Positions 51,901-59,786 of a stretch of 64,000 bases of DNA are shown one piece after another. The notes under the pieces were generated by a model that saw nothing but the letters and a program-made list of their open reading frames with translations, had not been told where the DNA came from and made no database searches. The first letter of the stretch is position 1; every line of letters begins with the position of its first letter. The translations under genes and the position numbers were made by a program. The stretch spans positions 310,001-374,000 of the forward strand of contig NZ_JAQQKV010000002.1 in the NCBI RefSeq assembly GCF_028550435.1, read 5' to 3'. This DNA is from Asticcacaulis machinosus. GTDB taxonomy: Bacteria; Pseudomonadota; Alphaproteobacteria; Caulobacterales; Caulobacteraceae.

Positions 51901-52425
51901 ATGGCATCTGGACATTTCCTTCGACTGGTCGCAGGCCTTGCCGCGATGGCGGCCCTTGGCCTGAGCGGCGGTATCGCCCAGGCTCAGTTGTCCCAGAAAG
52001 GCGGCCCCGTCGCGATCGGTGGTGACGATCTGGAACTGCTGGAAGGGGAACGAGTTCAACTCTGGACTGGTCGGGTCGAAGTCCTGCAGGACGACACCCG
52101 CTTAAGGGCCGATCAGGTTCGAATGATCCACGCGCCCAAGCCCGGCGGCGGTGCGGGTTTTGGTGAGGTTGACCGTATCGAAGCCACAGGCAATCTTTAT
52201 TTTGTTCAGGGCAATCAGGTCATCAGGGGCGATAAGGCTGTCTATACCCGCGCCGATGACACCATGATCGTGACCGGCGACGTTATTGTTAAACAGGGTG
52301 AAAACGTTATGACCGGCAATCGTCTGGTTTATAATGTCTCCGCCGGGCGCACCACCATGGATGCCGCCCAATCCAAGGGCCGGGTTCGTGCCGTAATCTA
52401 CCCGGACAACAAGCCCGCTCAATAG
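51901..52425 (+). CDS. lptA: LPS transport periplasmic protein LptA
   Basis: This protein of about 174 residues has a signal peptide ending GGIAQAQ and an OstA-like beta-jelly roll (DDLELLEGERVQLWTGRVEVLQDDTRLRADQVRM and ATGNLYFVQGNQVIRGDKAVYTRADDTMIVTGDV). LptA forms the periplasmic bridge for lipopolysaccharide. The ATG at 51901 has AAGGA about nine bases upstream; a TTG two codons before it is not needed. It follows lptC by about 30 bases. Confidence 0.9.
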   Translation: MASGHFLRLVAGLAAMAALGLSGGIAQAQLSQKGGPVAIGGDDLELLEGERVQLWTGRVEVLQDDTRLRADQVRMIHAPKPGGGAGFGEVDRIEATGNLYFVQGNQVIRGDKAVYTRADDTMIVTGDVIVKQGENVMTGNRLVYNVSAGRTTMDAAQSKGRVRAVIYPDNKPAQ

Positions 52426-52438
52426 CACGCTTAAGCAC

Positions 52439-52466
52439 AACCACTCCTCAATGAGTGGTTATTTTT
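52439..52466 (+). terminator. Terminator-like hairpin between lptA and lptB
   Basis: The arms aaccactc (52439-52446) and gagtggtt (52453-52460) pair around ctcaat and are followed by ATTTTT. It would end or attenuate the lptCA transcript before lptB, so lptB-rpoN may be partly under a separate promoter. Confidence 0.7.
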
Positions 52467-52532
52467 CGCGCATTTAGGGTAATTTTAAGAGGCATGAGGG
52501 ATAGTGCTGCCGTGATTGAACATCTGGACACC

Positions 52533-53276
52533 ATGACGGACACATCCGATACGACCTCTGATGGCCTCAGCGTCGACGGCATAGGCAAGACCTATGGTGA
52601 GCGCACCGTCGTCAAGAGCGTGTCGTTGCGCGTTGGGCGCGGTGAAGTCGTGGGGCTGCTGGGGCCGAACGGCGCCGGCAAGACCACCTGCTTTTATATG
52701 ATTACCGGACTGGTCGAGGCCGACTACGGCACCATCATGCTGGATGGTCAGGATATTACCTCCCAACCCATGTATCAACGCGCCCGCATGGGTGTCGGTT
52801 ACCTGCCACAGGAAGCCTCCATTTTCCGCGGCATGACGGTGGAAGAAAATCTCAGGGCCGTGCTGGAACTCAACGAAAACAATCCGGCCGTGATTGCCGA
52901 AGATGTCAGCCGCCTGCTCGAAGAACTGCGCATTACCCACATCCGCACCTCACCGGCCACCGCCCTGTCCGGCGGTGAGCGCCGCCGCGTTGAAATCGCG
53001 CGCGCTTTGGCCGGCAAGCCCTCATTCATGTTACTGGATGAACCCTTTGCGGGGATTGATCCACTGGCGATTGCCGATATCCGCGAAGTCGTAACCTATC
53101 TGAAGGCGCGCGGCATCGGCATACTGATTACTGACCACAACGTCCGTGAAACGCTTGATATCATTGATCGCGCGTCGATTATCCACAGCGGCGAAGTCCT
53201 GTTCGAGGGCTCGCCGGAGGAAATCCGCAATGATCCTGAGGTCAAACGCGTTTACCTGGGCGAGGCATTTCATTAA
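52533..53276 (+). CDS. lptB: LPS export ABC transporter ATPase LptB
   Basis: This ATPase of about 247 residues has Walker A GPNGAGKTT, the Q-loop GYLPQEASIFRGMTVEENL, signature LSGGERRRVEIARAL and Walker B FMLLDEPFAGIDP, followed by the switch His in LITDHNVRE. The EASIF wording is typical of LptB. It powers LPS extraction together with LptFG, which are not in the window. I chose the ATG at 52533 (MTDTSDTTSDG); an ATG at 52494 has its ribosome-binding sequence too close. It precedes rpoN by about 25 bases, the common order in proteobacteria. Confidence 0.92.
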   Translation: MTDTSDTTSDGLSVDGIGKTYGERTVVKSVSLRVGRGEVVGLLGPNGAGKTTCFYMITGLVEADYGTIMLDGQDITSQPMYQRARMGVGYLPQEASIFRGMTVEENLRAVLELNENNPAVIAEDVSRLLEELRITHIRTSPATALSGGERRRVEIARALAGKPSFMLLDEPFAGIDPLAIADIREVVTYLKARGIGILITDHNVRETLDIIDRASIIHSGEVLFEGSPEEIRNDPEVKRVYLGEAFH

Positions 53277-53299
53277 CCATTGGCGGGCATCATTAACGC

Positions 53300-54820
53300 A
53301 TGGCACTCGGACAAAGGTTAGAAATCAGGCAGGGGCAGGGGCTGGTCATCACGCCCCAGTTGCAGCAGGCGATCAAGCTGCTGCAATTATCGAACCTCGA
53401 ACTCGAAGCCGTGGTTGAAGCCGAGCTTGAGAAAAACCCCCTTTTGCAACGCGAAGACCCGGAGCCGGTCAGCGATTCCGGCCCTGAGATTGAGCGCGAC
53501 AGCTTCGATGCCGATGGCCGCGAGCTGGAACTGGGCGACGGCGATTCGATCCGCGCCGGCTCCGACCTTGATGCCTCAAACTCCGATCTTTACGGCGACG
53601 AAGCCCCAACCGTACGTGAGCCGGACACCGCTGCATCGTCTGCCGATATGTCCGACGGGCCGATGGTTGACTGGTCCAAGGCCGGTAAGGGCGGCGGCAG
53701 TTTTGACGGTGATGAGGACATGGAACGGGCCCTCACCCGCGAAAAAACCTTATCGGAACACCTGACCGATCAGGCCCTGATCGCCGGATTCAGCGCGCCT
53801 GAAATGGCCATTGCGCAGGTTCTGATCGACGGAGTCGATGAGGGTGGTTACCTGCGCGCCGACTTAAGTGAAATCTCCGACCGGCTGGGCTGCGATCCGG
53901 CGCTGGTCGAGGCGGTGCTAACCACCTGCCACGGTTTTGAACCGACCGGCGTTATGGCCCGCAGCGTCCCCGAATGCCTTAAGCTGCAACTGATTGAGCG
54001 CAACCGCTTTGATCCGGCCATGGCCGCGCTGATCGATAATCTTGAGCTTCTGGCGCGGCGTGACCTGAGTGCTTTGCGCAAGGTCTGCGGCGTCGATGAC
54101 GAAGACCTGACCGAGATGATCCGGGAGCTTAAGGCCCTGACCCCGCGTCCCGGTGCGGCCTTTGGCTCGGAACCGTCCCAGACCGTGGTGCCGGATGTGT
54201 TCGTCCGGCAAGATGCGACCGGCGGCTGGCGGGTTGATCTCAATACCGATACCCTGCCGCGTGTTCTGGTCGATCAGAAATACCATGCTCAGGTGGTGGG
54301 CGGTGCCCGCTCCGGCGAAGAAAAATCATATCTCAGCGAATGCCTTAATCAGGCCAACTGGCTGATCAAGAGCCTTGATCAACGCGCCCGTACCATTCTT
54401 AAGGTGTCGTCGGAAATCGTACGCCAACAGGATGCTTTTCTGGTTTACGGGGTCGAACATTTGCGCCCGCTGAACCTCAAGACCGTCGCCGATGCGGTGG
54501 GGATGCACGAGTCCACCGTCAGCCGGGTGACCTCGAACAAATACGTCTCTACCCCGCGCGGAGTGTTTGAACTGAAGTTCTTCTTCACCTCCTCGATCGC
54601 ATCTGCCGACGGCTCCGAAGCCCATTCGGCTGAGTCCGTGCGCCATAAGATCAAGAACCTGATCGACGGTGAAAAGTCGTCCGGCGAAATCCTGTCCGAT
54701 GACCGGATCGTCGAAATCCTGAAAGAGGCCGGGGTAGACATCGCCCGGCGCACCGTGGCCAAGTACCGCGAAGCCTTACGCATCCCGTCCTCGGTTGAGC
54801 GCAAGCGGCTTATAAAGTAG
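53300..54820 (+). CDS. rpoN: RNA polymerase sigma-54 factor RpoN
   Basis: This 506-residue protein has the three regions of sigma-54: the Gln- and Leu-rich region I (LEIRQGQGLVITPQLQQAIKLLQLSN), an acidic linker (about residues 50-150), and the core-binding and DNA-binding part with the RpoN box ARRTVAKYR at about 482-490. It directs polymerase to -24/-12 promoters and needs an AAA+ activator. Three sequences like such promoters occur in the EPS region of this window. It follows lptB directly. Confidence 0.95.
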   Translation: MALGQRLEIRQGQGLVITPQLQQAIKLLQLSNLELEAVVEAELEKNPLLQREDPEPVSDSGPEIERDSFDADGRELELGDGDSIRAGSDLDASNSDLYGDEAPTVREPDTAASSADMSDGPMVDWSKAGKGGGSFDGDEDMERALTREKTLSEHLTDQALIAGFSAPEMAIAQVLIDGVDEGGYLRADLSEISDRLGCDPALVEAVLTTCHGFEPTGVMARSVPECLKLQLIERNRFDPAMAALIDNLELLARRDLSALRKVCGVDDEDLTEMIRELKALTPRPGAAFGSEPSQTVVPDVFVRQDATGGWRVDLNTDTLPRVLVDQKYHAQVVGGARSGEEKSYLSECLNQANWLIKSLDQRARTILKVSSEIVRQQDAFLVYGVEHLRPLNLKTVADAVGMHESTVSRVTSNKYVSTPRGVFELKFFFTSSIASADGSEAHSAESVRHKIKNLIDGEKSSGEILSDDRIVEILKEAGVDIARRTVAKYREALRIPSSVERKRLIK

Positions 54821-55110
54821 CCGCCCAAACCCGCTCATATGCGGGCCGCAATATAGCCCAACACCCTTAATTCTGCGTAAGGATTCAACCCCTAAGCGGC
54901 AAAGTGCCGCGCATTTTGCGCACACATTTTAGTGACTTAACACAGGCGTCAAAGAGCGTAAGGTGGAGGGGCGCGTACACCTCCACGCGCAGTCCTCGCC
55001 TCCCCCTATGAGGGTTAAGTTCATGATCCGCAAAGCATTTAAGGTGCTCGCCCGCCAGGGGGGATATCCGGGAGGACGACAAACCCCTAAAATGGAGCGT
55101 AGATCAAGCT

Positions 55111-55734
55111 ATGCAAATACAAGTCAACGGAAAACAGGTTGAAGTGGGTGATGCGCTGCGTGAGCGCATCGAACAGGAACTGGCCGCCGGCATCGCCAAA
55201 TATTTCGACCGCGGCGGTGAGGCTGAGGTGACCCTGTCCAAGCAGGGCCATCTGTTCAAGGCCGACTGCTGGGTCAGGCTGGCGTCGGGCCAGACGCTGG
55301 TGTCGAGCGGCACTGGCGGGGATGCCCATTCTGCCTTCACCGGAACCCTTGACCGTATCGAGACACGGGTGCGCCGCTATAAGCGCCGCCTGAAAAACCA
55401 CCACAATCCGTCGCCGGCTCAGGAACTGGCGTCGATCACCGTGTTGCGCTACGACCATACCGGCGAAGACCCGCTGGAAGACTATGACGACGGTCATGGC
55501 GCGAACGGCTGGGATCATGATGCCCCGCCGCAAGCTATGGTCATCGCCGAAACCGAAGCACCGCTTCGCACCATGACGGTGTCGGGTGCGGTGCTTGAGA
55601 TGGACATGTCCAACTACCCGGTGCTGATGTTCCGAAATGCGGCCCACGGTGGCCTGTCGGTCATCTATCGCCGTCCTGACGGCAATATCGGCTGGATCGA
55701 TCCGGAGCGCACTCGCGCCCGATCGGTGGCCTGA
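55111..55734 (+). CDS. hpf: Ribosome hibernation promoting factor, long form
   Basis: This 207-residue protein has the N-terminal S30AE domain (MQIQVNGKQVEVGDALRERIEQEL and VTLSKQGHLFKADCWVRL) and the C-terminal dimerisation domain (VLEMDMSNYPVLMFRNAAHGGLSVIYRRPDGNIGWIDP) of long HPF. It promotes 100S ribosome dimers in stationary phase. The place after rpoN and before ptsN is conserved. The GGAG upstream lies 14 bases from the ATG, a wide spacing. The 290-base gap between rpoN and this gene holds several small inverted repeats but no recognised gene. Confidence 0.92.
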   Translation: MQIQVNGKQVEVGDALRERIEQELAAGIAKYFDRGGEAEVTLSKQGHLFKADCWVRLASGQTLVSSGTGGDAHSAFTGTLDRIETRVRRYKRRLKNHHNPSPAQELASITVLRYDHTGEDPLEDYDDGHGANGWDHDAPPQAMVIAETEAPLRTMTVSGAVLEMDMSNYPVLMFRNAAHGGLSVIYRRPDGNIGWIDPERTRARSVA

Positions 55735-55761
55735 TCCTTATCCGCTCTATAACCGCACCTG

Positions 55762-55824
55762 TAGGGACGCACGCGCACGTTAAAGTGTAAACGCTTAACG
55801 GTTGACGTGCCGGTGGCGTCCCTA
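55762..55824. repeat. Nested inverted repeat between hpf and ptsN
   Basis: The outer arms tagggacgc (55762-55770) and gcgtcccta (55816-55824) and the inner arms gcacgt (55775-55780) and acgtgc (55805-55810) pair to give a long imperfect stem around an AT-rich centre. It could be an mRNA processing hairpin or a repetitive element. No T run follows. Confidence 0.6.
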
Positions 55825-55989
55825 TAAGGCACATCTCGCCCGCCTTTAAGTGCGGGGGACTAAAATACCGGTGCCGTCTTTGGGGGCGCATCGTTTTCAG
55901 GTCTCTTAAAATGGGGGCTTGGCCTGATAAATCCGGCGCAGGTTTTGCAGGGGAGGTTTCTCCCTGCCTGCGCTCAACCTGGAAGTATA

Positions 55990-56451
55990 ATGTCTCTCTA
56001 CGGGCTTTTGGATCGTCATTCGATTAACGGTCATGTCAGTGTAAATTCTAAGCGTCAGGCCTTGCAGGCGGTGGCAGAGCATGCCGCCAAGCTGTTCAAG
56101 ATAGACGCCGAGGTTATATTCAACGCGCTGGTCGACCGCGAAAAGCAGGGCTCGACCGGTGTGGGTCTGGGCGTTGCCGTGCCCCATGCTGCCCTTGCCG
56201 GTCTGACCCAGATGCGCGGCATTTTCCTGCGGCTGGAGACGCCGATCGATTATGATTCGATCGACCATGTGCCTGTCGATCTGGTGTTTGCCCTGTTTGC
56301 GCCGCCTGAGTCGGGTTCAGAGCACCTGCGGGCACTGGCCAAGGTGTCGCGTGCTCTGCGCCAAAAATCCATGCGTGAGCAACTACGGGCGCTTGATACC
56401 AATGACGCCCTCTATGCGCTTTTGGCCGACAGCGGCGCCCACGCAGCGTAA
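55990..56451 (+). CDS. ptsN: PTS IIA-like nitrogen regulatory protein PtsN (EIIANtr)
   Basis: This 153-residue protein is the phospho-acceptor of the nitrogen PTS. The active-site His lies in GVGLGVAVPHAAL (His66), and FLRLETPIDYDSIDHVPVDLVFALFAP is the typical family core. EIIANtr links the phosphorylation state to potassium uptake and carbon/nitrogen balance. The ATG at 55990 has GGAAG seven bases upstream; an upstream start at 55945 is less likely. It ends the rpoN-hpf-ptsN series. Confidence 0.92.
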   Translation: MSLYGLLDRHSINGHVSVNSKRQALQAVAEHAAKLFKIDAEVIFNALVDREKQGSTGVGLGVAVPHAALAGLTQMRGIFLRLETPIDYDSIDHVPVDLVFALFAPPESGSEHLRALAKVSRALRQKSMREQLRALDTNDALYALLADSGAHAA

Positions 56452-56574
56452 AGCCGTGCGGGATCGGCCTCCCGATCGAAGATGGGGAGGCAAGGCAGAT
56501 TCAACTTGTCTTCGAGTAGTAAAAGAGCCCCCACCACCACATCTCGCCTTCGGCTCGTGCGGTCCCCCTCCCCG

Positions 56575-56612
56575 GCGCATTTTAGTGCGCTACCGCTTCG
56601 CTGCTTGAGCGC
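56575..56612 (-). repeat. Dispersed intergenic repeat, copy 1, with nearby GC palindrome
   Basis: On the minus strand this reads gcgctcaagcagcgaagcgg followed by tagcgcactaaaatgcgc. The same element recurs on the plus strand at 57440-57476 and 57764-57795. Some 40 bases further on, at 56655-56676, is a perfect palindrome with ten-base arms (ctcccccggt and accgggggag) centred on GTAC. Together they fill the non-coding gap between ptsN and the next gene. Confidence 0.75.
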
Positions 56613-56731
56613 AGTTGGAGAGGTATAAATGTAGTGGAATGAAATCCTCTTATACTCCCCCGGTGTACCGGGGGAGGTGGCAGGGCGCGGAGCGTCCTGA
56701 CGGAGGGGGGCCTCTTAAAGGCTCTTGAAAC

Positions 56732-57382
56732 CTAACTGCTATCGGTGACCACATCCGGCATGCTGTCCGGCAAGACCAGCTTGACCTCTCCGCGGGCTAC
56801 GCGCCAGTACATCTCACCGCCGTCGGCTTCAAACCACGGCGGGTGCCGGGTGGCCAGAATCGTCCGCTCATTCAGCCACAACAGGCCGGTGTTCGGATCG
56901 AGACGCGGCGGGGTTTGCGGCGCATCTTCCGGCGCATCCGCCAGAACATCATCAGGATCGTCATCAATCCCGAAATCGGGATCAGCCAGATCAAGGCCCT
57001 TGATGCGTTTGATCAGCTCATCCGGCGTGAGGGTTTGCGTCTCCGATAGAGGGTTCAGTTTCGGGGCCAGTTTGGCGCTCACCGCGTCATGGGTGGCGCG
57101 CAAGGCCGCCAGTTTCAGGCCGAACTCTTCACGGCTGCGGGCGGCCTCTTCAGGGGTGAGCTGCTTTGACGCCGTGCGCTCGGACGCATCGACGCGCGCA
57201 TAGATGCGCTCGATCAGCAGTCCGGCCCGTGTCATTTGCTCCAGTTCAGGGGCATCGTACGGCGACGGCAGATCACCCAGCCGCTCCAGCATCCGGTCAG
57301 CAAAGGCCCGCAGCCGCGCCCGCCGTTCTTCGGGCGTGAAGCGTTCTTTTGGGTCAAAAGATGTCAGGGCATCAGCAGTCAC
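56732..57382 (-). CDS. Conserved-looking hypothetical protein
   Basis: This 216-residue protein was not recognised. It is soluble, with no signal peptide or membrane segment. The first 110 residues are helical and charged (RFTPEERRARLRAFADRMLERLGDL and EEAARSREEFGLKLAALRATHDAV). An acidic linker follows (DFGIDDDPDDVLADAPEDAP), then a compact ending with LLWLNERTILATRHPPWFEADGGEMYWRVARGEVKL. The start is a GTG at 57382 with a poorly spaced AGGGG; a start further in is possible. It lies alone between repeat-rich gaps. No function is proposed. Confidence 0.6.
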   Translation of the reverse strand: MTADALTSFDPKERFTPEERRARLRAFADRMLERLGDLPSPYDAPELEQMTRAGLLIERIYARVDASERTASKQLTPEEAARSREEFGLKLAALRATHDAVSAKLAPKLNPLSETQTLTPDELIKRIKGLDLADPDFGIDDDPDDVLADAPEDAPQTPPRLDPNTGLLWLNERTILATRHPPWFEADGGEMYWRVARGEVKLVLPDSMPDVVTDSS

Positions 57383-57439
57383 CCCCTAAGCATGGGGGAA
57401 ACACGACCAAGGGGGATAAGTCTTCCTCCTCCCTGTGCC

Positions 57440-57476
57440 TGCGCTCAAGCAGCGAAGCGGTAGCGCACTAAAATGC
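57440..57476 (+). repeat. Dispersed intergenic repeat, copy 2
   Basis: The sequence tgcgctcaagcagcgaagcg continues gtagcgcactaaaatgc and matches the other two copies almost base for base. The ends GCGCT and AGCGC are inverted, so it can fold. The gap 57383-57805 around it also holds short GC-rich stretches with gggaggagaa and ccctccgtc and no gene. Confidence 0.75.
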
Positions 57477-57763
57477 AGTGGGGAGGTGGATGCGAGCACA
57501 GCGAGCAGACGGAGGGGGCAGCACCGAAACATATTAAGGGCGCTGCTGTCACAAACCCGAGCACAGGATAACGACAACGCAAGTCCCCCTCCGTCTCGTC
57601 GCTCACGCGCCGATCCACCTCCCCATCTTCGCCCAAAGCTCGATAGGGAGGAGAAAAAAGTAATGCCCCTCCGTCGGCTTCGCCGCCACCTCCCCACGCA
57701 AGCGTAGGGAGGAGAATGGGCACCGACCTGTCCGGCGTCTCTAGGTTCCGGGTGCAGGGGCAC

Positions 57764-57795
57764 GCGCTCAAGCAGCGAAGCGGTAGCGCACTAAA
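57764..57795 (+). repeat. Dispersed intergenic repeat, copy 3
   Basis: This is the same element (gcgctcaagcagcgaagcgg then tagcgcactaaa) in the same orientation as copy 2, ending about ten bases before the heat-shock gene's stop codon. Confidence 0.75.
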
Positions 57796-57805
57796 GTCAC
57801 CCTGC

Positions 57806-58225
57806 CTAGCGGCTAACGATGGGGATAAGGCGCACTTTATCATCCGGTTCGGGGCGTTTCAGGTCGATATGCAAAAGGCCGTATTCCAGAACCGCCGACG
57901 CCACTTCCATGCCATCACCGATGACAAAGCTGCGGCTAAAGCCGCGCTGGGCGATGCCGCGATGAAGGAAATCACGGGCCTCTGCCTCTTCCGGTTCGGC
58001 CTCTTTCTGGGCGGTGAGGGTCAGCAACTGCCCCGTTTGCGCCAGTTTAAGCTGATCAGCGGTAAAGCCCGCTACCGCCACACTGATGCGGATATGGTGG
58101 GCCGACAGGGCTTCGACATTATAGGGCGGGTAGTTTTCCGACACGCGCCCCAGCCGCTCAATCAGCGCCCGCGTATGATCAAAGCCTAACAGGTAGGGAC
58201 TATCAAAAATTACCGTGCGCGCCAT
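57806..58225 (-). CDS. Small heat shock protein, Hsp20/IbpA family
   Basis: This 139-residue protein has an alpha-crystallin domain starting YPPYNVEALSAHHIRISVAVAGFTADQL, with QLLTLTAQKEAE and FLHRGIAQRGFSRSFVIGDGMEV, the wording of rhizobial and Caulobacter IbpA/HspD-type proteins. The C-terminus has LIPIV, matching the I/V-x-I/V motif that ties subunits together. It holds unfolding proteins for later refolding. I looked for a ROSE-type RNA thermometer before the ATG and did not see a convincing one. The gene is a single unit. Confidence 0.9.
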   Translation of the reverse strand: MARTVIFDSPYLLGFDHTRALIERLGRVSENYPPYNVEALSAHHIRISVAVAGFTADQLKLAQTGQLLTLTAQKEAEPEEAEARDFLHRGIAQRGFSRSFVIGDGMEVASAVLEYGLLHIDLKRPEPDDKVRLIPIVSR

Positions 58226-58284
58226 CGACCCGTTTCCATTGAGCTTAACAACGATATGGGCCCAGGGTTTGCTATTTCAATGGC

Positions 58285-59187
58285 TTATGGCAAATCCTGC
58301 AAAAATTCGACGACCGCCGCCCGCGCCGAGCCTTCGGTCAGCATGGGGGCGTGGCCAACCCCTTCCACATCGACCCGCTTAAGGTCAGGGGAAATACCTT
58401 CCATGACCCTGACCTCATGGTCTTCGATCAGATCTGAGATCGCCCCGCGTACCAGCAGCAGCGGCCTGCCGGTGCTCAGCGACATATAGAGCGGCATCAT
58501 GTCATAGACCGCCGGAGAGGTCGGCGTAGAGACCGGAATCGTAATCGCCGGATCATAGGCCAGTTTAAGCCCGTCATCGCTTTCACGAAACAGGCGCCGC
58601 GCAAAGGCCATCCAGTCCTTATGGTCATAATCCGGAAAGGCCACTTCGTTGTGCAAACGGGCATAATCGGCGGCATCGTGCCAGCCCCTGATTTTTGACG
58701 GGCTCTTGCCGGCATAGCCCGCAATGCGCGTCAGCCCCTTGGCCGACAGTACGGGGCCGACATCATTCAGCACCGCCGCCTTGATCAGGGCAGGGCGCAG
58801 GGTCGACAGCACCATAGTCGTCAGCCCCCCCATCGACGTGCCTATAAAGATCGCCCGCGCGATCCCTAAGCCATCACACAGGTCGAGCACGTCCTTGGCA
58901 TAGGTCCACAGATGATAGTTTTTAGGATCAGCATCATGATCGGACAGGCCGCGCCCGCGGATATCCGGCACGATCACCCGCCGACCTGTGGCGGCGATAT
59001 AGGGGGCTACCCCTTCAAAATCGGCGCTGTTGCGGGTAAGGCCATGCAGACACACGACCGGCAGGTGGATGCCCCCGCCCGATCCTGCATAATCACGGGC
59101 ATACAGACGCAGGCTGTCATCGGACGACCACCAGCGCTCCTCGAAATGGGTGGCTGCATTCGCAGGCGATCTGTGCAAAGACAACAT
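58285..59187 (-). CDS. Alpha/beta hydrolase
   Basis: This protein of about 300 residues has the alpha/beta-hydrolase fold: VVCLHGLTRNSADFEGVAPY (oxyanion HG region), the nucleophile elbow FIGTSMGGLTTM with Ser in GTSMGG, and a C-terminal His in VEGVGHAPMLTE. The Asp of the triad is probably in VRGAISDLI. The start at 59187 was chosen because AAGGA lies nine bases upstream; a longer frame to 59238 is less likely. Members act on esters, lactones or other small substrates, and the specificity is unknown. It is transcribed divergently from a small membrane protein. Confidence 0.85.
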   Translation of the reverse strand: MLSLHRSPANAATHFEERWWSSDDSLRLYARDYAGSGGGIHLPVVCLHGLTRNSADFEGVAPYIAATGRRVIVPDIRGRGLSDHDADPKNYHLWTYAKDVLDLCDGLGIARAIFIGTSMGGLTTMVLSTLRPALIKAAVLNDVGPVLSAKGLTRIAGYAGKSPSKIRGWHDAADYARLHNEVAFPDYDHKDWMAFARRLFRESDDGLKLAYDPAITIPVSTPTSPAVYDMMPLYMSLSTGRPLLLVRGAISDLIEDHEVRVMEGISPDLKRVDVEGVGHAPMLTEGSARAAVVEFLQDLP

Positions 59188-59283
59188 TACCGGAATCCTT
59201 CTCTGATGGCTGGCCAAAGGAAGGCCTATCTGAGCCATAAATAGGCGTGGATTACGACGAAAATAATCGTTACATCAGGATAT

Positions 59284-59751
59284 ATGAATCTAAGACCCTC
59301 CCAGCCCCGCCCCCTTACCGAACTGTACTGGAGTGGCAGCGTGCTCAACAGCTATACGATTGCGCTCCTGATCGCCTGCCCGTTCCTGAGCGGTCTGATG
59401 CTGGCCAAGGGTCAGGGGCTGGCCATGCTGTTGATGTGGATCACTCTGGGCGGCCTGATGGCGCTCAGTGTCATCGAAAAACCGCTGTTTGCCTATGATC
59501 CGGCCCGTAAGATGTTCGTCGCCCCGGACGGCCAGGAAATACCGCTTGAAGATATCCATAGTATCGAAATGGACGCCCGCGACATCTATTTCATCCCGAA
59601 ATCCCATACGATCGAAGGCTGGCACCTGTCGCAGCGGGTGTGGGTTTTGTCCCCGCGCCGGGTGATGAAAAAGGCCGCCGCCGACTATAACTGGCCGCTG
59701 AAAGATATCACCCACCCGATCCTGCGGTTCGGGTTTTGGATCGCGCCTTAA
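59284..59751 (+). CDS. Small membrane protein of unknown function
   Basis: This 155-residue protein has two hydrophobic segments (about residues 22-41 and 47-66: SYTIALLIACPFLSGLMLAK and LAMLLMWITLGGLMALSVI) followed by a soluble part of about 85 residues. The soluble part (FVAPDGQEIPLEDIHSIEMDARDIYFI) resembles the beta-rich PH-like domains of small bacterial membrane proteins. It was not recognised as a named family. It lies alone between the divergent hydrolase gene and the convergent rimO. Confidence 0.65.
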   Translation: MNLRPSQPRPLTELYWSGSVLNSYTIALLIACPFLSGLMLAKGQGLAMLLMWITLGGLMALSVIEKPLFAYDPARKMFVAPDGQEIPLEDIHSIEMDARDIYFIPKSHTIEGWHLSQRVWVLSPRRVMKKAAADYNWPLKDITHPILRFGFWIAP

Positions 59752-59786
59752 GAACTCCCCCATGTTGCAGGGGAGGTTCTTAGAGA

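Noticed and set aside
57383-57805. CRISPR array or tandem repeats
   Set aside because: The repeats are few, irregularly spaced, partly inverted and without regular spacers; no cas genes are present.
58226-58284. ROSE-type RNA thermometer before the small heat shock gene
   Set aside because: The short leader does not show the expected multi-stem structure covering the ribosome-binding site.
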